Below are positions 47,984-56,972 of a stretch of DNA of 64,000 bases, piece by piece (within the stretch, counting starts at the first letter, position 1; every line of letters starts with the position of its first letter). Under the pieces are notes generated by a model. The model saw only the letters and a list, made by a program, of their open reading frames with translations. It had not been told where the DNA came from and searched no databases. A program made the position numbers and the translations under genes. The stretch is from Glutamicibacter arilaitensis Re117 (GTDB lineage: Bacteria; Actinomycetota; Actinomycetes; Actinomycetales; Micrococcaceae), in assembly GCF_000197735.1 (NCBI RefSeq), contig NC_014550.1, forward strand, positions 1,674,001-1,738,000, in the 5' to 3' direction.

Positions 47984-49690
47984 TCAGTTCATTAGGTTCG
48001 GGAAATCGGTGTCCTTATATTCGGTTCCTGCCGGGGCGCTTCCGCCATGGCGTTGCTCTTCTGCTTGGCGCAGCTCCACACGGCGGATCTTGCCCGAGAT
48101 CGTCTTGGGCAAATCCGCGAATTCGATCCGGCGCACGCGCTTGAAAGCCGAGAGATGCTCGCGGCAATAAGCCAAAATCGATTCGGCCAATTCCGGGCCC
48201 GGCTCATAACCGCCAGAAGCAACAATGTAGGCCTTGGGAACGGTGAGTCGCAGTTCATCCGGTGCCGGAACCACTGCCGCTTCAGCGACCCCTGGGTGCT
48301 CGATCAATACCGATTCGAGTTCGAAAGGGCTGATCTTGTAGTCACTGGATTTGAACACGTCATCGGCTCGGCCCACATAGGTCAGCACGCCGCGTTCGTC
48401 CCGTTCAGCGATATCTCCGGTGTGGTAGACCCCGTCGCGGAAGACTTCGTTGGTCTTTTCCTCGTTTTCGAAATACCGCTTCATCAGACCCAGCGGGCGC
48501 TGGGCGGTGACCAGGCAAATTTCACCCAGATCTCCTTCTTCTCCGGTGGCTGGATCGCGCAGCACGATCTCATAGCCTGGCATGGGGCGCCCCATCGCAC
48601 CGATAGTGATCTGCTCGCCCGGAGGATTGGCGATCTGCACGGTGGTTTCGGTTTGCCCGAATCCATCGCGGATCACTTGGCCCCAAGCTTTATTGACCTG
48701 GTCAATGACTTCGGCGTTCAGTGGTTCGCCGGCCGAGACGAGCTTCTGCGGCGGATTCTTCAGTTCGCTCAGATCCGCTTGGATGAGCAGGCGCCACACG
48801 GTGGGTGGTGCGCAGAAGCTGGTGACATGCCGGGCATCCATCTGGTTCATCAGGGCTGCCGGGTCAAAGCGTTTGTAGTTGTAGATGAATACCGTGGCTT
48901 CGGCGATCCATGGGGTGAAGAAATTGGACCAAGCGTGTTTCGCCCAGCCCGGCGAAGCGACATTCAAATGGATATCGCCGGGTTCCAGCCCAATCCAGAA
49001 CATCGTGCTCAAGTGCCCTACCGGGTACGAGGTGTGGGTGTGCTCCACCAGCTTGGCTTTCGAGGTGGTGCCGGAGGTGAAGTAGCGCAGCAAGGTTTCA
49101 TCGGCACGGGTGGGGGAGTCTAGCGAAAATTCAGCTTCGGCGTGTGCACTCTGGGCGTAATCGAGAATGCCCGGTGCAGGCTGACCGCCAATTTGGATCA
49201 GCGTGTAGGTTCCGGGTACCGATTCGAATTTGGGGATCTCGCTTTCATTGGTGATCACCCACTGGATATGTCCGCGTTCAATGCGGTCTCGAAGATCGGT
49301 GGGTGTCAGCTGCGTGGTGCACGGAACCAGCACCGCACCCAGCTTGATCCCTGCCAGCATTGATTCCCATAGTTCCACTTGGTTGCCCAGCATGATGGCG
49401 ATGGAATCCCCGCGTTTTACCCCCTGGTCGCTAAGCCAGCGGGCGATTTGCGTGGACCTGCGCGAAAGCTGCGCCCAAGTGCGCTGTGTTGAACTGCCAT
49501 CCAGCTCGGCAATGATCAGCGCGGGTTGATCGCGGCGTTGCGGATCCTTGGCCACGTGATCAAACCAGTCGAATCCGAAGTTGAATTCGCTGAATTCTGG
49601 CCAGGTGAACTCTGCGCGAGCCCGAGTGTAATCCTCACGCAGTTCCAGAAGCCGGTCGCGGGCTGCTCTGAATTCTTCGGTAACGCTCAC
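47984..49690 (-). CDS. AMP-forming acyl-CoA synthetase, tandem paralogue
   Basis: A 568-aa enzyme with the same motifs as its neighbour: RYFTSGTTSKAKLVEHTH, DGFGQTETT, YHTGDIAERDE, GRADDVFKSSDYKISPFELES and PKTISGKIRRVEL. GTG at 49690 (VSVTEEFRAARDRLL) follows GGAAGG at six bases; the frame upstream to 49930 is not family-like. The two genes have separate promoters of matching design. Their divergence suggests different acid substrates, which the sequence does not reveal. Confidence 0.92.
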   Translation of the reverse strand: MSVTEEFRAARDRLLELREDYTRARAEFTWPEFSEFNFGFDWFDHVAKDPQRRDQPALIIAELDGSSTQRTWAQLSRRSTQIARWLSDQGVKRGDSIAIMLGNQVELWESMLAGIKLGAVLVPCTTQLTPTDLRDRIERGHIQWVITNESEIPKFESVPGTYTLIQIGGQPAPGILDYAQSAHAEAEFSLDSPTRADETLLRYFTSGTTSKAKLVEHTHTSYPVGHLSTMFWIGLEPGDIHLNVASPGWAKHAWSNFFTPWIAEATVFIYNYKRFDPAALMNQMDARHVTSFCAPPTVWRLLIQADLSELKNPPQKLVSAGEPLNAEVIDQVNKAWGQVIRDGFGQTETTVQIANPPGEQITIGAMGRPMPGYEIVLRDPATGEEGDLGEICLVTAQRPLGLMKRYFENEEKTNEVFRDGVYHTGDIAERDERGVLTYVGRADDVFKSSDYKISPFELESVLIEHPGVAEAAVVPAPDELRLTVPKAYIVASGGYEPGPELAESILAYCREHLSAFKRVRRIEFADLPKTISGKIRRVELRQAEEQRHGGSAPAGTEYKDTDFPNLMN

Positions 49691-49751
49691 AAGTAACCTT
49701 CCGTAGCTTTGGGTAAGCCACCAAAACCCATGGTGAGGTGGATCACTAGCC

Positions 49752-49780
49752 AATATACTTGGAAGTCCTAGTTCGTGGAA
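49752..49780 (-). promoter_or_regulatory. Promoter of the second acyl-CoA synthetase gene
   Basis: On the minus strand: TTCCAC (49775-49780), a 17-base spacer, TATATT (49752-49757), about 61 bases before the GTG start. AAGTATATT followed by GG is shared with the paralogue's promoter. Confidence 0.55.
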
Positions 49781-49814
49781 GAGCTTGCTTCGCTTCAGGT
49801 CGTAGATGCCAGAA

Positions 49815-49849
49815 CGCGCCCCGCATGGTGATGAACCGTGCAGGGCGCG
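49815..49849 (-). terminator. Hairpin after the first nuclease gene
   Basis: CGCGCCCCGCATGGT (49815-49829) pairs with 49835-49849 at 13 of 15 positions. It lies about 45 bases past the nuclease stop and is followed by TTCT on the minus strand. Confidence 0.55.
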
Positions 49850-49892
49850 CACTGTGCTTGGCCATCCTGCGGCCCCTAATGGAGCGAGTGAA

Positions 49893-50960
49893 CTAGCCGC
49901 AAGGTTTCCAGGTTTTGCCACCCGGGGCATAGCAACGCGGGCCGGTGTAATTCTTAGGCACGGAAGGCCTCTTCGGTTCGATGCGTCGAGGCGTCGTCGT
50001 CCGTGGCTGAGGCGTGCTCCGGCGCTCTGCCGCCCGACGTTCGGTTGCCCGACGCTCGGCAGCTTGCTGGGCAGCCTGCCGCTCAGCGGCTTCTTGAGCT
50101 TCTCGCTTGGCCTTTTTCTCTGCCTCGCGTTTGGCCTTTGCCTCAGCTTCCTTCTTCTTTCTCTCTTTTCCTTCCTTGACTAGTTCGCGGTGCCGCTCAG
50201 AATGCTGGCCTTCCAGGTCCTGGGCCTTCTGCACCGAGCTGTCTAGCTTGCTCAGTGCGTTGGGGAACTTCTTTGCCAGCAGGGCATAGGTCACCGGGTG
50301 GGTGTCCGGCGTCAGGGACTTCAAGCTCTTGCTGACCAGCAGTCCTGCGGCCGCGGCGGCTGCCGCATCTGCCGCCATTGACTCGGCTTCTTCGACAGTT
50401 GTTGCTGCTTCGCTTGGCACTTGGTCGAGCTCTGTGAGTGCGTTGCCAACTTGTGAAGGGATTGCGCATGAAACTTCGGGGCTGAAGAGCCCGCTTGTTT
50501 GGGCTTCGGCTTCGAGCTGGCCGGCCAGAACCTCGTCGTAGAACTTGGTGTTCGGCTCGTACTTCACTGCGATGCCCAGTCCGGCCGCTGCGATAGACCG
50601 ATTGATGAATTCGTCGTCTTTGTAGACGGCCGCCAAGGTGCGCCCATATCGGTCTTCCCGTTCGACGTCATACTGCAACTCGACCTTATCGCCGGGCTGG
50701 AGCAACGATTCCAGGTGTTCGGAGGCCTCTGGCCCGAGGCACTCAACGGCCTTGCTGGGGTCGACCGTTTCAGGAGTATCGATATTCAGCAGGCGCACGC
50801 GCGTCTGGGTGCCGGCTATGGTCATGTCTACGGTATCGCCGTCGATGACCCGAGTGATGACTCCATGCTTGTCTGACTTATAGGTCGTCGCGTAGACAGC
50901 ACCTCCGGTGATCAGTGAACCGGTAAGGGCAATAGAAATCCATGCACTTGATTTCTTCAA
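49893..50960 (-). CDS. Secreted thermonuclease (staphylococcal nuclease homologue)
   Basis: A 355-aa Ca2+-dependent nuclease-fold protein. The N-terminal hydrophobic segment (about 7-24) is a signal peptide or anchor. The SNase domain has VIDGDTVDM (D40), RLLNIDTPET (R56, D61, E64) and EDRYGRTLAAV (R107), which match the catalytic Arg35, Asp40, Glu43 and Arg87 of staphylococcal nuclease, so it should be active. A long Lys/Arg/Ala/Glu coiled region (about 260-310) and a Cys-containing tail (RCYAPGGKTWKPCG) may bind the cell wall. The start is TTG at 50960, six bases after AAGGAT. A tandem paralogue lies upstream. Confidence 0.9.
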   Translation of the reverse strand: MKKSSAWISIALTGSLITGGAVYATTYKSDKHGVITRVIDGDTVDMTIAGTQTRVRLLNIDTPETVDPSKAVECLGPEASEHLESLLQPGDKVELQYDVEREDRYGRTLAAVYKDDEFINRSIAAAGLGIAVKYEPNTKFYDEVLAGQLEAEAQTSGLFSPEVSCAIPSQVGNALTELDQVPSEAATTVEEAESMAADAAAAAAAGLLVSKSLKSLTPDTHPVTYALLAKKFPNALSKLDSSVQKAQDLEGQHSERHRELVKEGKERKKKEAEAKAKREAEKKAKREAQEAAERQAAQQAAERRATERRAAERRSTPQPRTTTPRRIEPKRPSVPKNYTGPRCYAPGGKTWKPCG

Positions 50961-50987
50961 TTCTGGATCCTTGTAGTGCGAGTGATT

Positions 50988-51010
50988 TTCCCACGAGTGG
51001 CTCGTGGGAA
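50988..51010. promoter_or_regulatory. Perfect dyad in the leader of the nuclease gene
   Basis: TTCCCACGAG, loop TGG, CTCGTGGGAA: a 10-bp perfect stem ending about 28 bases upstream of the TTG start. No T tract follows, so an operator or leader structure is more likely than a terminator. Confidence 0.45.
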
Positions 51011-51215
51011 TGTGGTGACGTATTCAAGGTACCCATTTATGTTGAAGATACGAATTTATCGTCCCGTATGACTTAGTCGAGAGTGCAATAGGTGCTTGCA
51101 CCTCAGTGCTATCCATCGCTCTGGGTGCTAATGCATGGCTGGAAGTAGGGCTTGTGGGCGTGGAAACTGTTCTCGCGCGGCCATTGGGGCAGGATGGGTG
51201 AAGGTCGGGTTGTGA

Positions 51216-52274
51216 CTAGCAGTTTTTGCTTGATTGCCCGTTGGGCGCTTCACAATTGGCCCTTGGGTTCACTCGCGAGCCGAGGTGCTCGCGCGAAGGC
51301 TTCTGCTCTAAGGGGTTGTCATTCACAGGCTTGCGGTTAGGGTTGACGCGCTTGGGCTGATTCTCCGGCTGGCTCTGTTTCTTGCTTTTCCGCGGAGAAT
51401 TGGTGTGGGACTTTTTGGGCCTTGGTTCTTCGGCCTTTGATTCCTCCGGGAGCTGCGTCGGTGACTGCTTGCCAGCTGCTTTCCTCCCGGCATTTACTTT
51501 CTTGCTGGGGGTGGCAACTTGCTGTTCGTGCTGGATTTCCAGGTCGGCGGTTTGTTCAATGGTCTCGGCTAGATCCTCCAGGGCTGGTGCCAAGGAATCT
51601 TCGGCGAGCGCCGCACTGACTAATTGTTCTTTTCGATCTTGAGCTTGCAATGCATCAGCCGCGGCGCGGCCTGCAGCTGCCTGCTGTGCGCGTGCATCTG
51701 CTTGCTCAACAGTCTGGCCCAATTCAACGGGTACGGAATGCATTGCCTTCATCGCGTCATTGATCTGAGCGGGGATGGTGCAGGCGATCTTCGTGCTGAA
51801 CAGCCCGCGCTCAGCGGATTCGGCTTCCCGCTGGGCTTGGCTCACCTGTTCGTGGAACTTGGTGTTCGGATCGAACTTGATAGCGATACCGAATCCCTGT
51901 GCGGCAATTTCGCTATTGATGAGCTGATCGGCTTTATAGACCACTGCGAGCGTCTGGCCCTCATGATCTGTGCGCTGAGCATCGTGTTCGAGGGTGACTT
52001 TTTGCCCTGCTGGCAGTGTGCGCTCAAGGAATTCGGCCGCTTCTGGACCGAGGCACTCAGCGCTTCGCTGTGGTTGCTTAGTCTGGGGTGTGGCGACATT
52101 CAGCAGCTGGCTTCGTGTTTTGGCGCCAGAGACCATGATGTCCACGGTGTCGCCATCAATAACCGGGATAACCGTTCCGCGATGCTCTGAAGCGCTGCTG
52201 CTGGTAAAGGCCGTTGCGCCGACAGCCATCGCGCCTGCGACGAGGAGGCTGACTCCGATGGCCTTCTTGGTCAT
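51216..52274 (-). CDS. Nuclease-fold paralogue with replaced catalytic residues
   Basis: A 352-aa tandem paralogue of the preceding thermonuclease, with a signal-like N-terminus (residues 6-25), the SNase-fold domain and a basic tail ending NGQSSKNC. VIDGDTVDI is kept, but the catalytic positions are changed: R56 to Q, D61 to A, E64 to Q and R107 to Q (SQLLNVATPQT and HEGQTLAVV). The alignment with the active paralogue is ungapped, so these are substitutions and not misreading. It should not hydrolyse nucleic acid; binding or regulation is possible. ATG at 52274 follows AAGGGA. Confidence 0.88.
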   Translation of the reverse strand: MTKKAIGVSLLVAGAMAVGATAFTSSSASEHRGTVIPVIDGDTVDIMVSGAKTRSQLLNVATPQTKQPQRSAECLGPEAAEFLERTLPAGQKVTLEHDAQRTDHEGQTLAVVYKADQLINSEIAAQGFGIAIKFDPNTKFHEQVSQAQREAESAERGLFSTKIACTIPAQINDAMKAMHSVPVELGQTVEQADARAQQAAAGRAAADALQAQDRKEQLVSAALAEDSLAPALEDLAETIEQTADLEIQHEQQVATPSKKVNAGRKAAGKQSPTQLPEESKAEEPRPKKSHTNSPRKSKKQSQPENQPKRVNPNRKPVNDNPLEQKPSREHLGSRVNPRANCEAPNGQSSKNC

Positions 52275-52399
52275 TGCTGCATATCCCTTGGTGCGCGAGC
52301 GGTGAGACCCCGGGCTTGTCCTGAGGGGTTGGTTGTACCTTCAGGCTATCTAGATGGAGTGAGGTTTCCAAACCAAGGGCATTGTGAGCGGCTAAACAC

Positions 52400-52423
52400 A
52401 CTTGATTGCTTGAAGCATCAAGT
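52400..52423 (+). promoter_or_regulatory. Inverted repeat upstream of the catE-like gene
   Basis: ACTTGAT, ten bases, ATCAAGT (52400-52406 and 52417-52423) lies about 60 bp before the dioxygenase start. Size and symmetry fit an operator of a MarR- or DUF24-type quinone-sensing repressor, but no such regulator is adjacent. Confidence 0.5.
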
Positions 52424-52481
52424 AAATTACGGTAAGCTGATAATCAATAAGCAATCGAGGTACTTGGGAAAGGAACTTGCC

Positions 52482-53351
52482 ATGACACTTCTGCAGCAAG
52501 ACAAACTAGCGGCCACCACCCACATGAACGCCGTCCAGCTCAAGGTTGGCGATATGAAGACCATGAGCGAGTACTACCAGAAGGCCTTGGGCCTTGAGAT
52601 TCTTGACGAATCTGCTGCCGGTATCCGCCTGGGTCGTGGAACTCAGGAACTGGTCAACCTGCGCAACGCGCCGGGACTGAAGGTGCCATCGCGCAATGAG
52701 GCAGGCCTTTTCCACACCGCATTGCTCTTCGACACGAAAGCCGACCTGGCGGCCACGGTGCTCTCGGCAGCCCAGTTTGATCAGACCCGCTTCGTAGGCA
52801 GTTCCGATCACCTGGTATCCGAAGCCTTCTACTTCACCGACCCTGAAGGCAACGGCATCGAGCTGTACTGGGACCGCCCGCGCGACACCTGGAACTGGAA
52901 CGATGGCCAGGTTGCCATGGACACCGTCTACTTGGATCCAAACCAGTTCCTCAACACCCATTTGACTGAGCGGGCCATTGCCCAGCAGCGCAACGCAGCT
53001 GCAGATGTCGGACACGTGCACCTGCAGGTGGGAAATGTGGCAACCGCCCGCAAGTTCTATGTGGACACTCTGGGATTTGATGAAACCACCACGCTGGGCG
53101 AACAAGCACTGTTCGTCTCGGCTGGCGGCTACCACCACCATATGGCCATGAACGTATGGAACTCGGCCGGAGCAGGACCGCGCAAGGACACCTTGGGGCT
53201 GGGCGAAGTGCTGATCAACGTTCCAAGCGAAGAAGAGGTAGGCAAGCTGGCCGAACGCCTGAACTTCGCGAAGGTGGGCAACCACCACACCGGAGCCGAG
53301 CTTCGATTCAAGGACCCGTGGAATAACGAACTGCGCGTCGCCGTGGGCTAA
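52482..53351 (+). CDS. catE: CatE-like ring-cleavage dioxygenase (two VOC domains)
   Basis: A 289-aa vicinal-oxygen-chelate protein. ATG at 52482 follows GAAAGGAA; the frame upstream to 52302 has no family match. The N-terminal VOC module (AVQLKVGDMKTMSEYYQKAL) is followed by FYFTDPEGNGIELYWDRPRDTW and a C-terminal module with the metal histidine in VGHVHLQVGNV. LFVSAGGYHHHMAMNVW is very similar to Bacillus CatE, a catechol-2,3-dioxygenase that detoxifies catechol and hydroquinones. It is monocistronic, with a palindromic site upstream. Confidence 0.9.
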   Translation: MTLLQQDKLAATTHMNAVQLKVGDMKTMSEYYQKALGLEILDESAAGIRLGRGTQELVNLRNAPGLKVPSRNEAGLFHTALLFDTKADLAATVLSAAQFDQTRFVGSSDHLVSEAFYFTDPEGNGIELYWDRPRDTWNWNDGQVAMDTVYLDPNQFLNTHLTERAIAQQRNAAADVGHVHLQVGNVATARKFYVDTLGFDETTTLGEQALFVSAGGYHHHMAMNVWNSAGAGPRKDTLGLGEVLINVPSEEEVGKLAERLNFAKVGNHHTGAELRFKDPWNNELRVAVG

Positions 53352-53374
53352 GTCCCAAGCGGCCCAGAACTCCG

Positions 53375-53417
53375 ATGCCCCAGGGAGCTCGCCGATCCGG
53401 CGAGCGCCCTGGGGCAT
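53375..53417. terminator. Bidirectional terminator
   Basis: Two paired blocks, 11 bp (53375-53385 with 53407-53417) and 8 bp (53387-53394 with 53398-53405), with one A-G mismatch between them. It lies between convergent genes and has no T tract. Confidence 0.75.
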
Positions 53418-53458
53418 TGCGCGTATTCAGGAGGCATTAGCCGCGGTAGCTTCGGTGC

Positions 53459-54232
53459 TTAGGCCTGCAGGTGCTCGGCGATGTGCTTGGCAGTGAGCGG
53501 TTGCGTTTGGAATGGCTGCAAATTACCCGCGGCCGCTTGGCCAATGACCTGTTGGGCGAAGATGGCCGGGTTAGCGACATCCAGATGGGTCAAGTCCTTC
53601 GGTGCATACTGCCACCACTGCGAAGACTGCAGTGCTTGTACTACCTCGGTTTCGAAGCGGTCGCGGATCTTCTTCGCTGGCAAACCTCCAACAACGGTGT
53701 AGGCCGGTACATCCTTGGACACCACGGAGTTCGAGGCGATCACGGCCCCATCGCCAATGGTGGCTCCGTGGCCCAAGGTGACTTTTTCACCAATCCACAC
53801 GTCATTGCCGATGCTGATGTTCCCCGGCTTGTAGCTGAAGTCCGCTGCGTTCAGCTCGACCCCGTGATCAGCGCTGTAGGTCTGCATCAGCAGCCGCTGG
53901 TTATAGAACACCGGACTGGTCGAGGCCCACTCCAGCGGGTGCTTGGCACCCATCACTTTCATCCCCTTGGCAATGGAAGTGAAGCGCCCAACGGTAATGG
54001 TCTTATTGAGCTTTGAATGCGTATAGGAGAAAGCTCCCATGCGGGGCAGGGCGGTTCCGCTGGTTCCCCAAAAGGTAGTGTAGGGATCCAGTGCGAGGTC
54101 CGGTTCGTAGCTGATCCACGCATCAGGATCGTAATTGGTACCGGTTTTCTCAAAGTCCTCCATGCCTGGAACTGTCATGAGAATCCGGTGGCTGATGAGC
54201 AATGGGCGCAATTGGGACATCTGAATTCGCAT
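53459..54232 (-). CDS. Hexapeptide-repeat acetyltransferase (CatB-related)
   Basis: A 257-aa left-handed beta-helix acyltransferase. The repeat region ISIGNDVWIGEKVTLGHGATIGDGAVIASNSVV, then VPAYTVVGGLPAKKIRDRF, is the xenobiotic/streptogramin acetyltransferase signature; the substrate may be a sugar or an antibiotic. The longer frame to 54412 overlaps the preceding gene, so I start at ATG 54232, although no good ribosome binding site is visible. It lies 79 bp after the glycosyltransferase on the same strand; an O-acetyl modification of the same glycan is plausible. Confidence 0.85.
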   Translation of the reverse strand: MRIQMSQLRPLLISHRILMTVPGMEDFEKTGTNYDPDAWISYEPDLALDPYTTFWGTSGTALPRMGAFSYTHSKLNKTITVGRFTSIAKGMKVMGAKHPLEWASTSPVFYNQRLLMQTYSADHGVELNAADFSYKPGNISIGNDVWIGEKVTLGHGATIGDGAVIASNSVVSKDVPAYTVVGGLPAKKIRDRFETEVVQALQSSQWWQYAPKDLTHLDVANPAIFAQQVIGQAAAGNLQPFQTQPLTAKHIAEHLQA

Positions 54233-54311
54233 GGAAATCAGCCTATGTTGCACAACTTGGAGAAACTTAGGGGTCTGCCGTATTGCCGCTGTGCGCTCCT
54301 TGCTCCTTTGA

Positions 54312-56120
54312 TTAGCCCCTGCGGTTGAAGGAGAGGTTCTTATGCTTGGTGAAGTACGGCAGGATCTTCGACTCGGGCAGTCCCAAGCGCTTGAGCTGCA
54401 TGGCTTTGCCAATGCGCAGTCGCAGGTTCATATCCACCGCGGCATCTTGTTCCTGGGTTTCGCCCAAGAGTGATGGTTCCAGGTCAAAGGCTGCGAGCTG
54501 TTCATCCACGCTGGAAGCGGCCACGCTCGCGATTTCCTCAGTGCTCCGGCGGTTGATGAAGACCAGCTCAAAGATTGCCGGCTCTGGCAGGTCTTCGAGT
54601 TGCGCCTGATGTTCCACCCGAACATGCAACCGCTGTCCGTCAAGGAAATCAACGCCGCGCAGTTTGGCTTCAAAGTGCGGGACGCGGTTCTTCGCGCCAA
54701 GGTTTTTGAGCATCTTGGTCAGTGACAAGGTTTCTTCCCAACGTGAGACGAGATCGCGAGATTGGTACTCGCTGGCAAAGGTGCGGGCGTTTTCTGATAG
54801 CTCGGCGGCCAGGATTGGATCATCCATTAGCGACTGGACCCGATCAGCCATAGCCTGGATATCGCCATGGGGGACGAGGAAGCCATTATGGCCATCGATG
54901 ATGCTATCCGAAGGTCCGAAGTTGATGTCGAAGGACACCGGGATGCATCCTTGGGCCTGGGCTTCGAGGATGACCAGAGCCTGGCCCTCATTGGTCGAGG
55001 TGAACAATTGGGCCGTGCAAGAAGCGAAGTGCCGTGGCAGCTGGTCGGAGTAGCCGTGGAACACCACATGCGCTCCCAGCTCAAGCTCATCAACTTTTTG
55101 AACCAGAGCCTCGGATTGGTTGCCCTCGCCTACTATGTGCAGGGTCGGCTGCTTGCCGCGGCGTACCAGCTCGGCAATGACCTCCAGCGCGGCGGCGACA
55201 TTCTTATTCGGGGTCAGCGAACCGGCGGCAATCAGATTCAGCGGACTGCGCTGCGGTACCGGGGGCTGTACCGCCGGAGCGTTGAGTGGGTTGGGAATGA
55301 CAAAGGTCGAGTCGGTTTCACCGAAGCGGTCAACATAAGCCTTGCGCTGGGCACGGGTCAGGAAGACGAACCCATCCCAGGTTGAACGTTCAGCGATGAT
55401 AGGCCCGTGGCCCTTGGACAGGTGGCCGCTGGCAAGATCCTGCCCCTTGGCCACGTGGACGCTGTGGAATGCGAAGATCTTGGGTACATGTATCGGCGTC
55501 CACGAGGCAAGCAGCTTCGCAGTGAATTTGCTGTCGACCACTACGAGGGAATCCGGGTGGTCCACGATCTGCGTCAGCCAGTGGCGGTAGAAAGCCGCAG
55601 CGCTGGGAAAGCGCGCCACCAGTATGCCGCTGCGGTCAAAAGCCTCCACGATGCGCCGGGGTTTCGTATCCTCGAAGCTGGTATCGGTTAGGAATACCGT
55701 GCCGTCGCCGCGGTAGTAGGTCATCCGGGTGATCTGCTCATCTGGCCCAGCCGTGCTGTGCTCGCAGAAAAGGGTGCCATTGTCACCGGGAAGGTAAACC
55801 TGTTCAGTGCCGGTGAAGTCTTGGTGCTCCGGTTCGCTTGCCGGCTCAGGAATGCTGGCTTGCGGATCCAGTTCATGCTCCGCCAAGAACGCATAGGGGT
55901 TCAGTACGTGCACCTTGGGGGACAGCTTGCCGCGCTGCACCAACTCAGCGGCGATCTGGTCCAACTGCGGGCTAGGAGGGAAAGTCACTACCGCAGCTGA
56001 ACCATAGCGTTCGGCGAAAGCGGCCGCGCGCTGGATGCACACGGTGGTCATGCCACCGAATTCGCGTTCCAGCTTCCATGTCACCATATAGGCGTTGAGG
56101 TGCTGCTGCGTGCTGTCCAC
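54312..56120 (-). CDS. Chromosomal family 4 glycosyltransferase (TarM/GtfA-like)
   Basis: A 602-aa GT-B enzyme. The N-terminus (YMVTWKLEREFGGMTTVCIQR) and the C-terminal half (LIAAGSLTPNKNVAAALEVI, IVGEGNQSEALV and the E-x7-E segment EGQALVILEAQ) identify the family of poly(glycerol-phosphate) glucosyltransferases and related protein glycosyltransferases. The last 120 residues are an extra beta-rich domain. GTG at 56120 follows AAGGAAT at seven bases. It shares a common layout with the transposon-borne enzyme at 36714-38102. It is followed by the hexapeptide acetyltransferase gene. Confidence 0.9.
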   Translation of the reverse strand: MDSTQQHLNAYMVTWKLEREFGGMTTVCIQRAAAFAERYGSAAVVTFPPSPQLDQIAAELVQRGKLSPKVHVLNPYAFLAEHELDPQASIPEPASEPEHQDFTGTEQVYLPGDNGTLFCEHSTAGPDEQITRMTYYRGDGTVFLTDTSFEDTKPRRIVEAFDRSGILVARFPSAAAFYRHWLTQIVDHPDSLVVVDSKFTAKLLASWTPIHVPKIFAFHSVHVAKGQDLASGHLSKGHGPIIAERSTWDGFVFLTRAQRKAYVDRFGETDSTFVIPNPLNAPAVQPPVPQRSPLNLIAAGSLTPNKNVAAALEVIAELVRRGKQPTLHIVGEGNQSEALVQKVDELELGAHVVFHGYSDQLPRHFASCTAQLFTSTNEGQALVILEAQAQGCIPVSFDINFGPSDSIIDGHNGFLVPHGDIQAMADRVQSLMDDPILAAELSENARTFASEYQSRDLVSRWEETLSLTKMLKNLGAKNRVPHFEAKLRGVDFLDGQRLHVRVEHQAQLEDLPEPAIFELVFINRRSTEEIASVAASSVDEQLAAFDLEPSLLGETQEQDAAVDMNLRLRIGKAMQLKRLGLPESKILPYFTKHKNLSFNRRG

Positions 56121-56256
56121 AGTGAAGATTCCTTAGGTTGAACACGGGGAAGTTAGTTTCGCTTCAAGAAGTGGTAATACCGACTCCCACCAAAAGGGTA
56201 CCGGCTGAAGCTAGGCAGGGGCTGGGCGTGGGCCGTTGTGTTGCTCTCAACTCGCT

Positions 56257-56742
56257 TTATGATGCCGGTTCTTGATCCAAGGCAAAGAATTCGAGCAGCA
56301 CGCTATCTGGCAGGCGCCGGCCGGTACCGATAAACACCTTGTGGTTGACCCATGCGAAATCGCTGTCCACCGGTGCGGTACTACGTGGGGAGAAGCAGAA
56401 TTAGATGTTCTGCGCCGGAACTTCTTCTCCGCCCACCAGCTTGGCCAGATCCCGGGCCGAGCCGGTGCGCAGAGCCTGGTTAGCGGCAAAGAGGCGCGTA
56501 CCATCTTCCCGCTCCAAGATATACATCGCTTTCAAGTACGCTGTCGTGCCCAGCGGGTAGAGCTGGACGTCCGCCCCTGCAATCAATACTTTGCCGGTGA
56601 ATCATTCACCCAGCACGGTGCCACCGGTAATCGGCACCACCCTGCGCTCGCCAACAATGGTGGTTCCGATGCTGATCGCTTCGCCAACCTGAACCGTGAC
56701 GGAAGCAAAGAAGGACAGTGTTGGCGGTTGCAGTGCATTCAT
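56257..56742 (-). pseudogene. DUF3237 family pseudogene with two in-frame stops
   Basis: Read on the minus strand, the frame starts MNALQPPTLSFFASVTVQVG and continues GTTIVGERRVVPITGGTV, the DUF3237 N-terminus. It then meets TGA at 56604-56602 and TAA at 56403-56401, and continues to a TAA at 56259-56257 with DFAWVNHKVFIGTGRR and DSVLLEFFALDQ. Both stops are in the same frame, 162 codons in all, with no frameshift. CGA to TGA and TAT/TAC to TAA are the simplest origins. The gene is probably dead; the residues are otherwise well conserved, so the loss looks recent. Confidence 0.75.
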
Positions 56743-56972
56743 GGTCCTGTTTCCTTGCTCCTCGATGCTCTTGTTGTGCTCAGTCCAGGACTCGCCGCAA
56801 AAGCAGCGCACGGCAACCACACGTCCACTTCCACCATCTTGGTGAGATGCCGGCGGGAATAGGTGCGCTGCACCTTGCTCTTCTGCGCAAAACTTCCTAT
56901 GGTTCAGGTTATGGGGTACTTTCCCCAAATTTGTTGGAGGCCGTTAGCGTCTCCGGTAAAGGACGGCACGTT

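Noticed and set aside
56602..56604. The in-frame TGA of the DUF3237 gene as a selenocysteine codon
   Set aside because: A second stop, TAA, follows in the same frame, family members have no selenocysteine here as far as I know, and no insertion element is seen.
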